A stretch of 64,000 nt of DNA from Tieghemostelium lacteum. Taxonomy: Eukaryota; Evosea; Eumycetozoa; Dictyosteliales; Raperosteliaceae. The translations under genes and the position numbers were made by a program. The DNA is taken from the NCBI GenBank assembly GCA_001606155.1, contig LODT01000053.1:1-64000 (forward strand), written 5' to 3'. Of this stretch, positions 8,881-18,753 are shown piece after piece; position 1 is the first letter of the stretch; every line of letters starts with the position of its first letter. A model generated the notes under the pieces. That model was not told the DNA's origin and did not search any database. It saw only the letters and a program-made list of their open reading frames with translations.

Positions 8881-10737
8881 ATGAATAATAATAATAATAT
8901 ACAATTACCAGCAAAATTGTTTAGTAAACAATCACAAGCATTAATATATAATTATAAAGAAGCAGCAGTTCAAAGAATGTTAGATTTTGATAATGTTTCA
9001 CAAAGAGAAACACCATCTGTTGCTGGATTAGTACATCCTGGAAGTGAAGGTGGATTTTATAAAGCCTTTTTTGGATTTAAAGAATTGGTAATTCCCATTT
9101 ATAATAGTATCTCCGAAGCATGTCAAGAAAATCCAAATGCTGATGTTTTTATAAATTTTGCAAGTCATCGTTCTGCATATAATTCATCCAAATTGGCATT
9201 ACTTGAACCAAGCGTACGTGTTGTTGTAATTATTGCTGAAGGTATGCCAGAAAATGAAGCACGTTCATTGATTTCCATTGCAGCTAGACATGGAAAAGTA
9301 ATCATTGGACCAGCAACTGTTGGTGGAATTTTGGCTGGTGGTTTCAAAATTGGTAATACTGCTGGTACTATTGATAATATATTGGCATGTAAACTCTATA
9401 GGTCAGGAAGTGTTGGTTTTGTCTCTAAAAGTGGTGGTCTTTCCAATGAAATGTATAATGTTTTATCTCGTTGTACTGATGGTATCTATGAAGGTATTGC
9501 TATTGGTGGTGATGCTTTCCCTGGTAGTACACTTTGTGATCATGTATTACGTTATGAAAGACTTCCAGAGGTTAAAATGATTGTTGTTCTCGGGGAATTG
9601 GGTGGTTGGGATGAATATGGTATAGTTGAGGCTTTGAAAAAGGGTGATATTAAGAAACCAGTTTGTGCCTGGGTTTCAGGTACCGTTGCTAAAATTTTCC
9701 CAACTGAGGTTCAATTTGGACATGCTGGTGCAAAATCTGGAAGTACTGCAGAGTCTGCAGAGGCCAAGAATAAAGCATTACTGATGGCTGGTGCACATGT
9801 TCCAAACTCATTTGAGGAATTTAGTCAAGTCATTTCACATCAATACAGTAGATTGGTTGAAAATGGTTTAGTAAATCCAGTTGAAGAGATTTCACCACCA
9901 GAGTTACCTTTGGATTTTAAAACTGCAGTTAAAGCTGGTAAAGTTAGAAAACCAACATCAATCATCTCGACCATTTGTGATGATAGAGGTTCTGAATTAA
10001 CCTATTCAGGTGTACCTATAAGTAAAGTTTGTAATCCAGAATATTGTATTGGTGATGTTATTGGTTTACTTTGGTTCAAAAAGAAACTCCCACCATATGC
10101 CAGTCAATTTATTGAAATGTGTCTAAAATTAGTTGCTGATCATGGTCCATGTGTAAGTGGTGCTCATAATACTATAGTTGCAAGTAGAGCTGGTAAAGAT
10201 TTAGTTTCCTCTTTGGTATCTGGTTTATTGACTATTGGTCCAAGATTTGGTGGTGCTATTGATGATGCTGCTCGTACTTTTAAACATGCATTTGATTGTG
10301 GACAATCTCCAGAACAATTTGTAGAAACAATGAAAGCCAAAGGTAAAAGAATTCCTGGAATTGGTCATTTAATTAAATCTGCTGATGATATAGATAAGAG
10401 AGTTGTCATCTTAAAAGACTATTCAAAAACTCATTTTAAATCCTCACAATACCTAGATTATGCTCTAGAAGTTGAAAAGTATACTCTTCAAAAAGCAAAT
10501 AATCTAATTCTCAATGTAGATGGTTGCATTGGTGTCCTATTTTTAGATTTATTACATTCATGTCAATTATTTTCAATGGAAGAAATTAAAGAAATTATTG
10601 ATGTTGGATACCTCAATGGTTTCTTTATAGTTGGTAGAAGTATTGGTCTAATTGGTCATGCTCTTGATCAAAAGAGAATGAGACAGCCTCTCTATAGACA
10701 TCCTTGGGAAGATGTTTTATATGATGTAGAAGAATAA
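8881..10737 (+). CDS. ATP-citrate lyase, catalytic-His/citrate synthase-like subunit (ACLB type)
   Basis: Single exon, 618 residues, the length of plant ACLB. It corresponds to the C-terminal half of animal ACLY. The succinyl-CoA-synthetase-alpha-like part carries the phosphohistidine motif FGHAGAKSG (His at residue 281). The citrate-synthase-like part includes PGIGHLIKS (His at residue 496) and ends in the usual RHPWEDVLY. All motifs are intact. The protein pairs with the divergent ACLA-type subunit to form cytosolic ATP-citrate lyase. The start is the first ATG and is followed by an Asn run, which is probably lineage-specific. Confidence 0.94.
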   Translation: MNNNNNIQLPAKLFSKQSQALIYNYKEAAVQRMLDFDNVSQRETPSVAGLVHPGSEGGFYKAFFGFKELVIPIYNSISEACQENPNADVFINFASHRSAYNSSKLALLEPSVRVVVIIAEGMPENEARSLISIAARHGKVIIGPATVGGILAGGFKIGNTAGTIDNILACKLYRSGSVGFVSKSGGLSNEMYNVLSRCTDGIYEGIAIGGDAFPGSTLCDHVLRYERLPEVKMIVVLGELGGWDEYGIVEALKKGDIKKPVCAWVSGTVAKIFPTEVQFGHAGAKSGSTAESAEAKNKALLMAGAHVPNSFEEFSQVISHQYSRLVENGLVNPVEEISPPELPLDFKTAVKAGKVRKPTSIISTICDDRGSELTYSGVPISKVCNPEYCIGDVIGLLWFKKKLPPYASQFIEMCLKLVADHGPCVSGAHNTIVASRAGKDLVSSLVSGLLTIGPRFGGAIDDAARTFKHAFDCGQSPEQFVETMKAKGKRIPGIGHLIKSADDIDKRVVILKDYSKTHFKSSQYLDYALEVEKYTLQKANNLILNVDGCIGVLFLDLLHSCQLFSMEEIKEIIDVGYLNGFFIVGRSIGLIGHALDQKRMRQPLYRHPWEDVLYDVEE

Positions 10738-11654
10738 TATTTTTTTTAATTATTATTATTTCAAATATAAAATTTATTATATTTGATAAACTTTAAAATC
10801 AATCTTTAAATCTATTTTTAAAATCTTTTGTTCTTTTGTGTTTGTTTGTGTTGTGAGTGTGCTTGTGTTTGTGTGTGTACAGTGCAAATTAAAGTTAATA
10901 TTAAAAAAAAAATAGGTTGTTTAAAGTTGTTATATATTAAAATCAAAGATTAAATTTCAAGATCTATTTTAAAAAATAAATCTATTCATCAAGTTGATGA
11001 TTTTAATGTTTTATAAATTTTAGATGAAAAGTTTTAATTTAAAAAAAATTAATGTGTTATTATATGAAGTGTGAAAAAAAAATAATCTTATAAAATTAAT
11101 TCATTGAAGTTTAATCAAATAGTCAGTTTGTAAAACATCTAAATGATTATTGTTGTTAAACTCAAAGTATAAAGATAAAATATTAACGGGGAAATCAGTT
11201 TTGGCAATTATTAAATTCTGCTGTAATATGAAACTTGTATTTCCCAGTATTACCAAATTAAGAGTTATAATGTTTTAAAATTTTCAAGATTTAAAAAAAC
11301 AAAACACCAGAGTTGATATATCTAATATCTTTTTATATACTAAAAAGATTTATTTACCCCCCTTGTTATCATCCAATACAATTATATCCAATAGTATTAA
11401 ACTTTTTGGATATTGTTAAACAATATAGACAGAGAGGGAAAAATAAAGTATGAATATTGTTAGAATCTGAAATTGTGGTGGTGGGAAGGTTAGTAATTTA
11501 CTATTTTTTTTTTACCCAAATTCACCTTTTCCATGATGATGAAAATAGTTAATTGATACATGGTAGACTATACTAAATACTTGTACTTCTATTCCAAGTA
11601 ACTACACTAACTATTGGAATTCAATCTATATGAATAGTTAAAATGTCATTAAAT
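10738..11654. other. Gene-free stretch between ACLB and the saposin-like gene
   Basis: No open frame or RNA gene is recognisable. The first 130 bases hold the ACLB 3' end and a strand-asymmetric GT-rich tract at about 10832-10879 (GTTTGTGTTGTGAGTGTGC and similar). A GTGGTGGTGGGAAGG-like G-rich patch near 11474-11490 and short GC islands occur closer to the downstream gene and may be promoter elements. Confidence 0.35.
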
Positions 11655-11662
11655 TTAAAAAG

Positions 11663-11670
11663 TATAAATA
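11663..11670 (+). promoter_or_regulatory. TATA box of the saposin-like gene
   Basis: TATAAATA lies 92 bases before the start codon and is followed at about 11682-11691 by an oligo-T stretch. TATA followed by oligo-T is the classical core promoter layout of well-expressed Dictyostelium genes. Confidence 0.55.
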
Positions 11671-11754
11671 GAAAGGAAAAATTTTTATTTTAATCATTCA
11701 AAATCAAAAGTATTAAATTATTTAATTAACTTAATTAAAACTATCTTTTAAAAA

Positions 11755-12111
11755 ATGTTCAACAAAAAACAATTATTATGTTTATTATTCATTGCATTGA
11801 TTGGTTTCTCAATGGTATTTGCTCAAGATGATGATGAACCAACTGCAGAGGAATGTGAAAACTGTAAGAATGCACTTAAAACAGTTGATGGTCAATTACC
11901 AAAATCAGGAAAGAGAACTCAACAATTAGTAGAAAAATATCTCACTGATCACTGCCAAAATGTTCTATCCAAAGTTCCAATCCAAAACATTCCAAACCCA
12001 TTACCAATTCCAGTTTGCTCTGTTTTCACTGCCCATCGTTCTGATATGGTTCAAGGTTTAGTTGCCAGAAAAGAATACTCTGCAATTTGTGAAAAAGCTA
12101 ATCTCTGTTAA
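11755..12111 (+). CDS. Small secreted saposin-B-like protein
   Basis: Single exon, 118 residues. Residues 1-23 are a signal peptide (basic start, then LLCLLFIALIGFSMVFA, with cleavage before QDDDE). The mature part has six cysteines spaced C-x2-C, C, C, C-x5-C (EECENCKN, DHCQ, PVCSV, AICEKANLC), the pattern of a single saposin fold, which binds lipid or membrane. Dictyostelids have many saposin-like proteins, including pore-forming and lysosomal ones; which type this is cannot be said from sequence alone. A clear TATA/oligo-T promoter precedes it. Confidence 0.8.
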   Translation: MFNKKQLLCLLFIALIGFSMVFAQDDDEPTAEECENCKNALKTVDGQLPKSGKRTQQLVEKYLTDHCQNVLSKVPIQNIPNPLPIPVCSVFTAHRSDMVQGLVARKEYSAICEKANLC

Positions 12112-12362
12112 ACAGATTCTAAAACTAAATTGAAAATATAATAATATTTCAATTGTTTCAATTATTTAAAAAAAAAATTAACATTACTTTTGTTACCCTA
12201 CATTAAATGTAATAATATAAACAAAAAAACAATAAAAAAATATGATTAAACAAGAGTATAATTACTAAATAATTTAAAAAAAAATAGTTAATATGTTAAT
12301 TATTTTTGTTGTTTACAGGTTCTTTTTCTTGAGATGGGTGAACTGGAATACTAGTATTATTT

Positions 12363-12449
12363 TCAGATGATTTTGTAATCTGTATCGATTGTTTTTTTTT
12401 TACTGTTATCAAAAGGGTTGTTTTGAATATTAGATTTTGACAAATCTAC

Positions 12450-12503
<54 letters not shown>

Positions 12504-14234
12504 TTGAAATTGATTTTTTAAATTTAAATTTTGAAGTTTTTCTTGTTCTTGTTTAATTTTTAAATATTCTGGATTATTATTCATATTATTTAATCTATTT
12601 TGTAAATCTTGAGATTTACCTTTTAATAAATCCAATTCTCTGTTCTTTTTTGATTCTTCTCTTTCTCTGATCAATTCATCTCTATTTTTTTTACCTTTTA
12701 GTTTCTTGTTTGCAATAATTTGCAAAATTTCATCAGCAGATAAAGTCTCATATTCCAAAAGAGCCTCAGCAATTAAACGATGCTCTTTAGAGTATTTTTG
12801 TAACAATTGAGTGGCTCTATTGTAGGAACTGTCGAGTATATTTTTAATTTCACTGTCAATATTCTCTCTTTGTTTGGAGGATAGTTTCTTTTCCGAATCA
12901 ATATAAATCTTTCCTACTGCATCGCTCATACCCAATTTCAAAACCATATTTCTAGCAATTTGAGTTGCTTTTTGGATATCACTACTGGCACCTTGAGTAA
13001 TCATTTCTGAGCCAAAAATCAATTCCTCAGCAGCTCTACCACCCATAGCAACATCCATTTCGGCTAGATATTGCTTTTTAGTTTGGAAAAATTCATCTTT
13101 TTGCAATAGGGATACTAAACCTAAAGCATCACCTCTTGGCATTATAGTTGCCTTATGCACTCCTTTAGCACCTTCAGTCATTAATGCTACCAATGCATGA
13201 CCAGCCTCATGATAGGCACAAATCTTTCTAGTCTCTTCATTGAGTAACAATGATGATCTCTCTTTACCCATGATGATATTTTCCTTTGCCTGTTCGAGAT
13301 TTTCCATTGAAATTTCCATACCATTATTCTTTGTAGATTCAATAGCAGCCCAATTTACGAGATTAAATAGATCGGCACCAGAGAAACCAGGTGTAGATTG
13401 TGCAATAATAGTGGTATTAATGTCTCTTGAGAATTTTTTATTCTTGAGGTACAATTCAATAATCCTTTTTCTAGAGATTAAATCTGGAAGAGATACTTGT
13501 ATTTTTCTATCAAAACGACCAGATCTCACCAATGCCTCATCAAGAGAATCTTGAAAGTTAGTAGCAGCAATAACCATTACACCTTCACGTCCTTTAAAAC
13601 CATCCAATTCAACCAATAACTGATTTAGAGCATCAGATGGATGGTAATTTACTCTCTTTGAACGTGCACCACCAACAGAGTCAATTTCATCAATAAATAC
13701 AATACAAGGTGCAATCTTTCTTGCAGTTTCAAAAAGTTCTCTGACACGTTTAGCACCTAATCCTATAAATACCTCTTCAAATTCTGATCCATTTATAGTT
13801 ATAAATGGTACATTGGCTTCACCTGCCAAAGCTTTAGCAAGTAGTGTTTTACCTGTACCTGGTGGACCTACTAATAGTATACCTTTTGGTATGACAATAT
13901 TTCTATCAAAATATTTTTGTGGATTTCTAAGGAAATCAACTAAATCTTGTAATTCTGATTTGGCCTCTTCGGCACCTACAACATCATTAAATGTCTCTTT
14001 TGGTCTCTGAACTACCAATTTATAATTCTTACTACCTAATAATGATAAGATTCCACTACCACCACCTTGTTGACCAGATTTATCAAAAAATAAAAAGTAG
14101 ATACTAGCTACAAATGCACCAAGAAAACATACACTCATAACCTTATTAAATGTTCCTCCTTGAATTTTTACTGGTACTGGTATTGGTATATTTCTTTGAT
14201 AGTTATTATTATTACTATTACTGCTATGAAATTT

Positions 14235-14266
<32 letters not shown>

Positions 14267-14561
14267 CTTTGTAATAATCTTTTAAATATTCTTCATCTTC
14301 ATGTGCCTGTTGTTGTTCATATTCTTTTTTTGCTTTTTCATTTATGCTACCCCAACCTGGAGAAGCTTTTCTAGATACATAATATCTTTTATGATTTTCA
14401 ATAAAAGATGTACTTTTATTCAAATGAATTTCATTGATAATACTATTTAATGACTTTTGACTATGAGTTTTATCAATATTTGATAATGTTAATTTATAAT
14501 AATTATTATTATATTGTAAAAGATTTCTAAATATTTTTTCAGTTGATCTAAATCTATTCAT
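12363..14561 (-). CDS. Mitochondrial FtsH/Yme1-type AAA metalloprotease (i-AAA)
   Basis: Single exon, 732 residues from the ATG at 14561; the frame is open a few codons further up but without ATG. A basic N-terminal region suited to mitochondrial import is followed by a Gln run, one membrane segment (residues 141-159), Walker A GPPGTGKT (232-239), Walker B VFIDEID, the second region of homology ending RSGRFDR, and zinc site HEAGH (451-455). One membrane span fits the Yme1-type i-AAA protease of the inner membrane, which degrades unassembled and intermembrane-space proteins. The C-terminus has a long Gln run. Oddly the frame ends in TGA, right after a run of ten A's; a neighbouring frame continues with protein-like sequence to TAA at 12296. 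Confidence 0.9.
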
Positions 14562-14726
14562 TTCTTTAGTTTTGAAATACACAATATAAATAAAATATAA
14601 AAAAAAAAAATTTTGATATTTTTTTATAATAATGATGATCGCTAATTCTAAAATATATATATATAATAAATATACAAATAGATTTTATTTAAATTTTTAT
14701 ATAATAAATATACATATATACTTCTT

Positions 14727-16397
14727 TCAGAAATGTTCATAGAAATCCCAAATTCTTATAGTATGATCAGCAGAACAACTAATTAAACGATCATTTTTAA
14801 ATTCTAACCAATCAACACTCTTTGTATGACCAATTAAAGTATATAAATAACCATTTCCTGGCTTTTCGAGGTCCCATATTTTAATCTTATTATCTAAACC
14901 ACCAGATACTAAACGATTTTGACGAATTTGAAAGTGTTTTATCGATTTGGTATGACCTTTAAGTATTTTTGAACAGTTAATATGAGTGGGAGTTTGAGTG
15001 GAGTTTGATGACAATGGTTGTTGATTTTGATGTCCATTTAAATTCCATGCATGTAAATCATTACAAGAACTAGTATAAATGGTATTTTTACGAAATTGAA
15101 TATGCCAAACTGGACAACAAACTGGATTAGATAGAATAGCTTGTAAACTACCACTTCTTATATTCCAAACACTTATTGAACCATTATTATGACCATTTGC
15201 TAATGCCCAATCATTTTGCCAAAGATTTCCATAAATTTGTAAACAATGAACTGGACTACTAGATTGCATAACATGTACTGCCTTACCAGATCTCAAATCC
15301 CAAATTCTACTAGAACGATCTTGTGCACCACTGACAACCATATCCGTACCCATTTGAACATAATAAATTCTACCAGTGTGTCCTTCTAGAGACTGTATTA
15401 ACTGTCCAGTATTTATATCCCACAAACGTAGTGATCTATCATCACCGCCACTAATTAAATGGTTATCTCTAAATTCGAGCATCCAAACACTACCTTGATG
15501 ACCAGTAAATGTATTCAAACAACGACCACTATTTACATCCCACATTTTCAGAGTTGAATCATCGCTACCACTTATAACTCTGTCTCTATCGAAATGAAAT
15601 GAATTTACAATATCTTGATGACCAAGAAGTGTATTCATACATTCACCTTCTTTTAGATCCCATACTTTTAAAATTCCATCTTCTGAAGCTGAAACTAAAG
15701 TATCACCATGAAATTGAACTCCCCATACACCTTCCTGATGTCCATACAGTGTCTGTACTGAACATAATCCTCTATTCCAATTCTTTTCCACTGTAAATCG
15801 GTCTTGAAATAACTTTTTATATTCCAAATTATTCATTAATTCCATTTTTCTCTTTCCATTTATAGATTTTGAATATTTTTCTTTTTCATTTTTGATCATA
15901 AAATTATTATTATTTAATAATGTTGGATATTTATTCTTTTTATTTGATTTTGTATAGGTTTTTTGATAAAGTATTCTCCAAATTATATAATTATCACCAA
16001 GTACTTTAAAATATCTATTTACCAATAAGATTTTTAAAGCAATAGTTTTATAATTTAAATATCCTAAAATCAATACTATAATTTCTTGTGGTAAATCTAA
16101 TAAATTCCTTATATTAAAGTAATTATTATTCGATATACTATTATTATTATTATTATTTGAAAACATCAATTGATTACTATTATTCATACAAGAGAAAAAT
16201 GAAAACATATTTTTTATAGGTTGCTGTTCATCATGGATGTTCATTGATTTTTTATCATCTTTACTATTATTAAAACTAAAAGTTACTGTGTTATCAATAA
16301 TTTCGGTATTTTTCTGAACATTATCAACATTTGTATCATCTTCTTTTGATTTATTCCAATGAAAAAATGAAGGTATGGAAAAGCTGTCTGATAACAT
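14727..16397 (-). CDS. F-box/WD40 protein, Fbxw7/Cdc4-like
   Basis: Single exon, 556 residues from the ATG at 16397. An F-box lies near residues 100-145 (LLDLPQEIIVLILGYLN...WRILYQKTY). Eight WD40 repeats follow, each ending in a Trp-Asp-like pair (KVWDL, KMWDV, RLWDI, RIWDL, SVWNI, HAWNL, KIWDL, RIWDF), predicting an eight-bladed propeller. F-box plus an eight-bladed WD40 domain is the layout of Fbxw7/Cdc4, the substrate receptor of SCF ubiquitin ligases. Such proteins dock to Skp1 and a CUL1-type cullin. The N-terminal 90 residues are Asn/Ser/Asp-rich. The orthologue and its substrates are not determined. Confidence 0.85.
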   Translation of the reverse strand: MLSDSFSIPSFFHWNKSKEDDTNVDNVQKNTEIIDNTVTFSFNNSKDDKKSMNIHDEQQPIKNMFSFFSCMNNSNQLMFSNNNNNNSISNNNYFNIRNLLDLPQEIIVLILGYLNYKTIALKILLVNRYFKVLGDNYIIWRILYQKTYTKSNKKNKYPTLLNNNNFMIKNEKEKYSKSINGKRKMELMNNLEYKKLFQDRFTVEKNWNRGLCSVQTLYGHQEGVWGVQFHGDTLVSASEDGILKVWDLKEGECMNTLLGHQDIVNSFHFDRDRVISGSDDSTLKMWDVNSGRCLNTFTGHQGSVWMLEFRDNHLISGGDDRSLRLWDINTGQLIQSLEGHTGRIYYVQMGTDMVVSGAQDRSSRIWDLRSGKAVHVMQSSSPVHCLQIYGNLWQNDWALANGHNNGSISVWNIRSGSLQAILSNPVCCPVWHIQFRKNTIYTSSCNDLHAWNLNGHQNQQPLSSNSTQTPTHINCSKILKGHTKSIKHFQIRQNRLVSGGLDNKIKIWDLEKPGNGYLYTLIGHTKSVDWLEFKNDRLISCSADHTIRIWDFYEHF

Positions 16398-16582
16398 AGC
16401 TTTAATATATTTACACAAATGGAAATATAAATAATTTAAAAAAAAAAAAACAATATATGTATATGTTTATATGTTTATAATATATATTATAATCTGTTCA
16501 TATGTAGATAAAACAATTAAAAAAAAATATTAATGGTACAATTAAAAATCGATTTACAAATTTGGGGGGATGGGTTAAAATT

Positions 16583-16600
16583 AAAACTAGTACTAGTTTT
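16583..16600. repeat. 18-base perfect palindrome
   Basis: AAAACTAGTACTAGTTTT lies in the 320-base space between the F-box gene and the 3' end of the longin-domain gene, about 20 bases after a G run (TTGGGGGGATGGG). No gene is visible in 16398-16717. It could be a protein-binding site or a short cruciform; function unknown. Confidence 0.4.
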
Positions 16601-16717
16601 TATATAAAAAATTGTTATTAGTGAGAGTGTGTAACTATGACACAATATTTAATAATACAGATATAATTTTTATTTTATAACAATAAAAATATAGTTGTGG
16701 GGTTTTGTTTTGAAGGC

Positions 16718-18068
16718 TCAAAACTGTAAGAAATTCATTTTTGTTTTTGTGTTTGTGGTTGGTGATGATGTTGGTATTGTTGTTAAATCTGGGGTCTGTT
16801 GCTGTTGTTGTTGTTGTTGTTGCTGTTGTTGATTTGATTGAATATTGTTATTTTTAAAAGTACCCATAGAAAGTGAGAATTTTCTTGGTGTTGTTGTTGG
16901 TGGAACATTGAGATTGTCCGAATTTGTATTATTACTATTATCATTATTATTATTATTATTATCATCCATTGTAAGGGTAGCTTGAATATCATTCTTATCA
17001 CTACTCTTTAAAATATGATCTGGTGATGTTGGGTTTATATCTTGTGAAAATGAATTACCTGGTGAAGTTGATTGAATATCTTTAGATTGTTGTGTGGATG
17101 ATGGTGATGATGAATTTGAATGTGCTGGATGTCTTAGTGTAAACATTATACGATTTGTTACTCTACTACTTGATTGACTGACTGGTGGTACACTGGTAGT
17201 ACCCCATTTTTGAGTTGGAGGTGGATCATATATATGTTTATCCAATTTTGGAATTTGTGAATCTTGTGAAAATATACTATTTGGTATGATTGATCCATCC
17301 AATTTAAACTCTGATGATAATGTTGATGATATTGTTGATGTTGTTGTTGTTGGAGCTATTTGAGTACTAGGTAATTGTTGTTCAATTATTTTACCACCTA
17401 AAGATACAGGTGTAGCAATTAACTGAATTTGGTTACTGAATGGTGTCATTGAAGTTAAGCCAGTTAGTTGAACACCACTACTAGTACCACTAGTACTACT
17501 ACTACTATTACTGCCACTACCTGAGGTACTTCCAGAGGTATTACCCAACAGATGTGGTTGTAAATCAGAGATTCTTTGTTGTTGGAGTACATCAACACCA
17601 TCTTCACCAAAGAGTACACGATCGAGTGCAAAATAACATTCCGTATATTTTTTTAAAATTTGATTAGCTGAGAGATCTCTAGAGATTGTTTGTAGTACTC
17701 TTTTAGTTCTAGCTAAATATAGTGATCCTTCATATGGATTATCATTGGCTTGTGATATTGACATTATAAATAGTTCACTATGTATACTGTAGTGAACTGT
17801 ATACATATTTAAAACCACTATACTACCTGTTAGATGTGATGTACTTCCAGTTTGTTTATTTTCATCGTATAATATAATTTGTTTTCTAAATGCTTGTGAT
17901 ATTAAATGTATTTTATCTGTTGTTAAATATTCTCTTCTACAATATATAGAAAGGTTAATGATTAACAATTATATATATTGTATGTTTTTTCATAATGAGT
18001 ATACTCTACATATTCTGAAATAATACTGTTCCATCATGTTGTTGTATTACAATGCCTACTATTGCCAT
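16718..18068 (-). CDS. Longin/mu-adaptin-like N-terminal domain protein with disordered tail (TSET TCUP candidate)
   Basis: Two exons, 18068-18010 and 17936-16718, about 425 residues; the intron interrupts an Ile codon. Residues 1-130 look like the longin fold of adaptor medium/small chains: MAIVGIVIQQHDGTVLFQN, then VHYSIHSELFIMSISQAND, then the helix ILKKYTECYFALDRVLFGEDG, which resembles the LIYELLDEILDFG helix of mu subunits. The rest is Ser/Thr/Pro/Gln-rich with no recognisable mu-homology domain. Dictyostelium has the AP-related TSET complex, whose medium subunit TCUP is one candidate. The longin reading is moderate; the TSET link is inference. Confidence 0.5.
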
Positions 18069-18306
18069 TTAGATAAAGACAATAATTTTAAAAAAAAACA
18101 GATATTATAAAAAAAAATTTAAAAAAAAAAATATATTTGTATTCATTGTGTTAATTAAAAACGACGATAAATCTGGTACACACTGTTTTATCTTTTTTTA
18201 TTTTAAAAATATTTATAGTCTATTCAAATAAAAAAAAAATAATAAAAAAACAAGTGGTTATTTTGAGTGCAACAGATTTTTGTTGTATTTTACAATGAAA
18301 ATGGTA

Positions 18307-18453
18307 AGTTCTGTTGAAATTCTGCTGATTCTGTAGATTCAAAAAGTTAAAAAATTCTGCTTTTTTTTTAAAAAAATTAATCAATCACCACTAACTAAAA
18401 TTTCAGCAGATTTCTGTTTTTCCTGGAAATTGGCAGAATCTGCTTGCAGAACT
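18307..18453. repeat. Imperfect inverted repeat with nested arms
   Basis: AGTTCTG...GCTGATTCTG (18307-18333) pairs with CAGAATCTGC...CAGAACT (18434-18453). Inside, AAATTCTGCT (about 18352-18361) pairs with AGCAGATTT (about 18406-18414). The stretch also contains a consensus donor (ATGGTAAGT at 18301) and acceptor (TTTCAG ending at 18405). It could be a structured RNA, a small transposon-like hairpin or an upstream untranslated exon. The remainder of 18069-18651 is A/T-rich and shows nothing else. Confidence 0.4.
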
Positions 18454-18753
18454 CATATAAATTATTTATGTATTATATTTATTTCAATAAATTCTTTTAT
18501 CAATTAAAAAACATCAAAATTATAGAATTAACAATACCCTATTTTTATTTATTTAAAATATTAATTATTTATTGTAGAATTAATATTATACTTTCTTAAA
18601 AAACTATAGTTTTTTTTGTAATATACATCAATATATTTATATAATTTATCCATGTTTAATTTGAATAAATTAATTATCAAATTTAATTCATATCAAATAT
18701 TAATTCAATCATTGTCTATATATATTTATTTAGTAAATTTAACTGTGAATTTA

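Noticed and set aside
9165-9347. Antisense frame inside ACLB
   Set aside because: Short shadow of a strongly conserved gene; no independent evidence.
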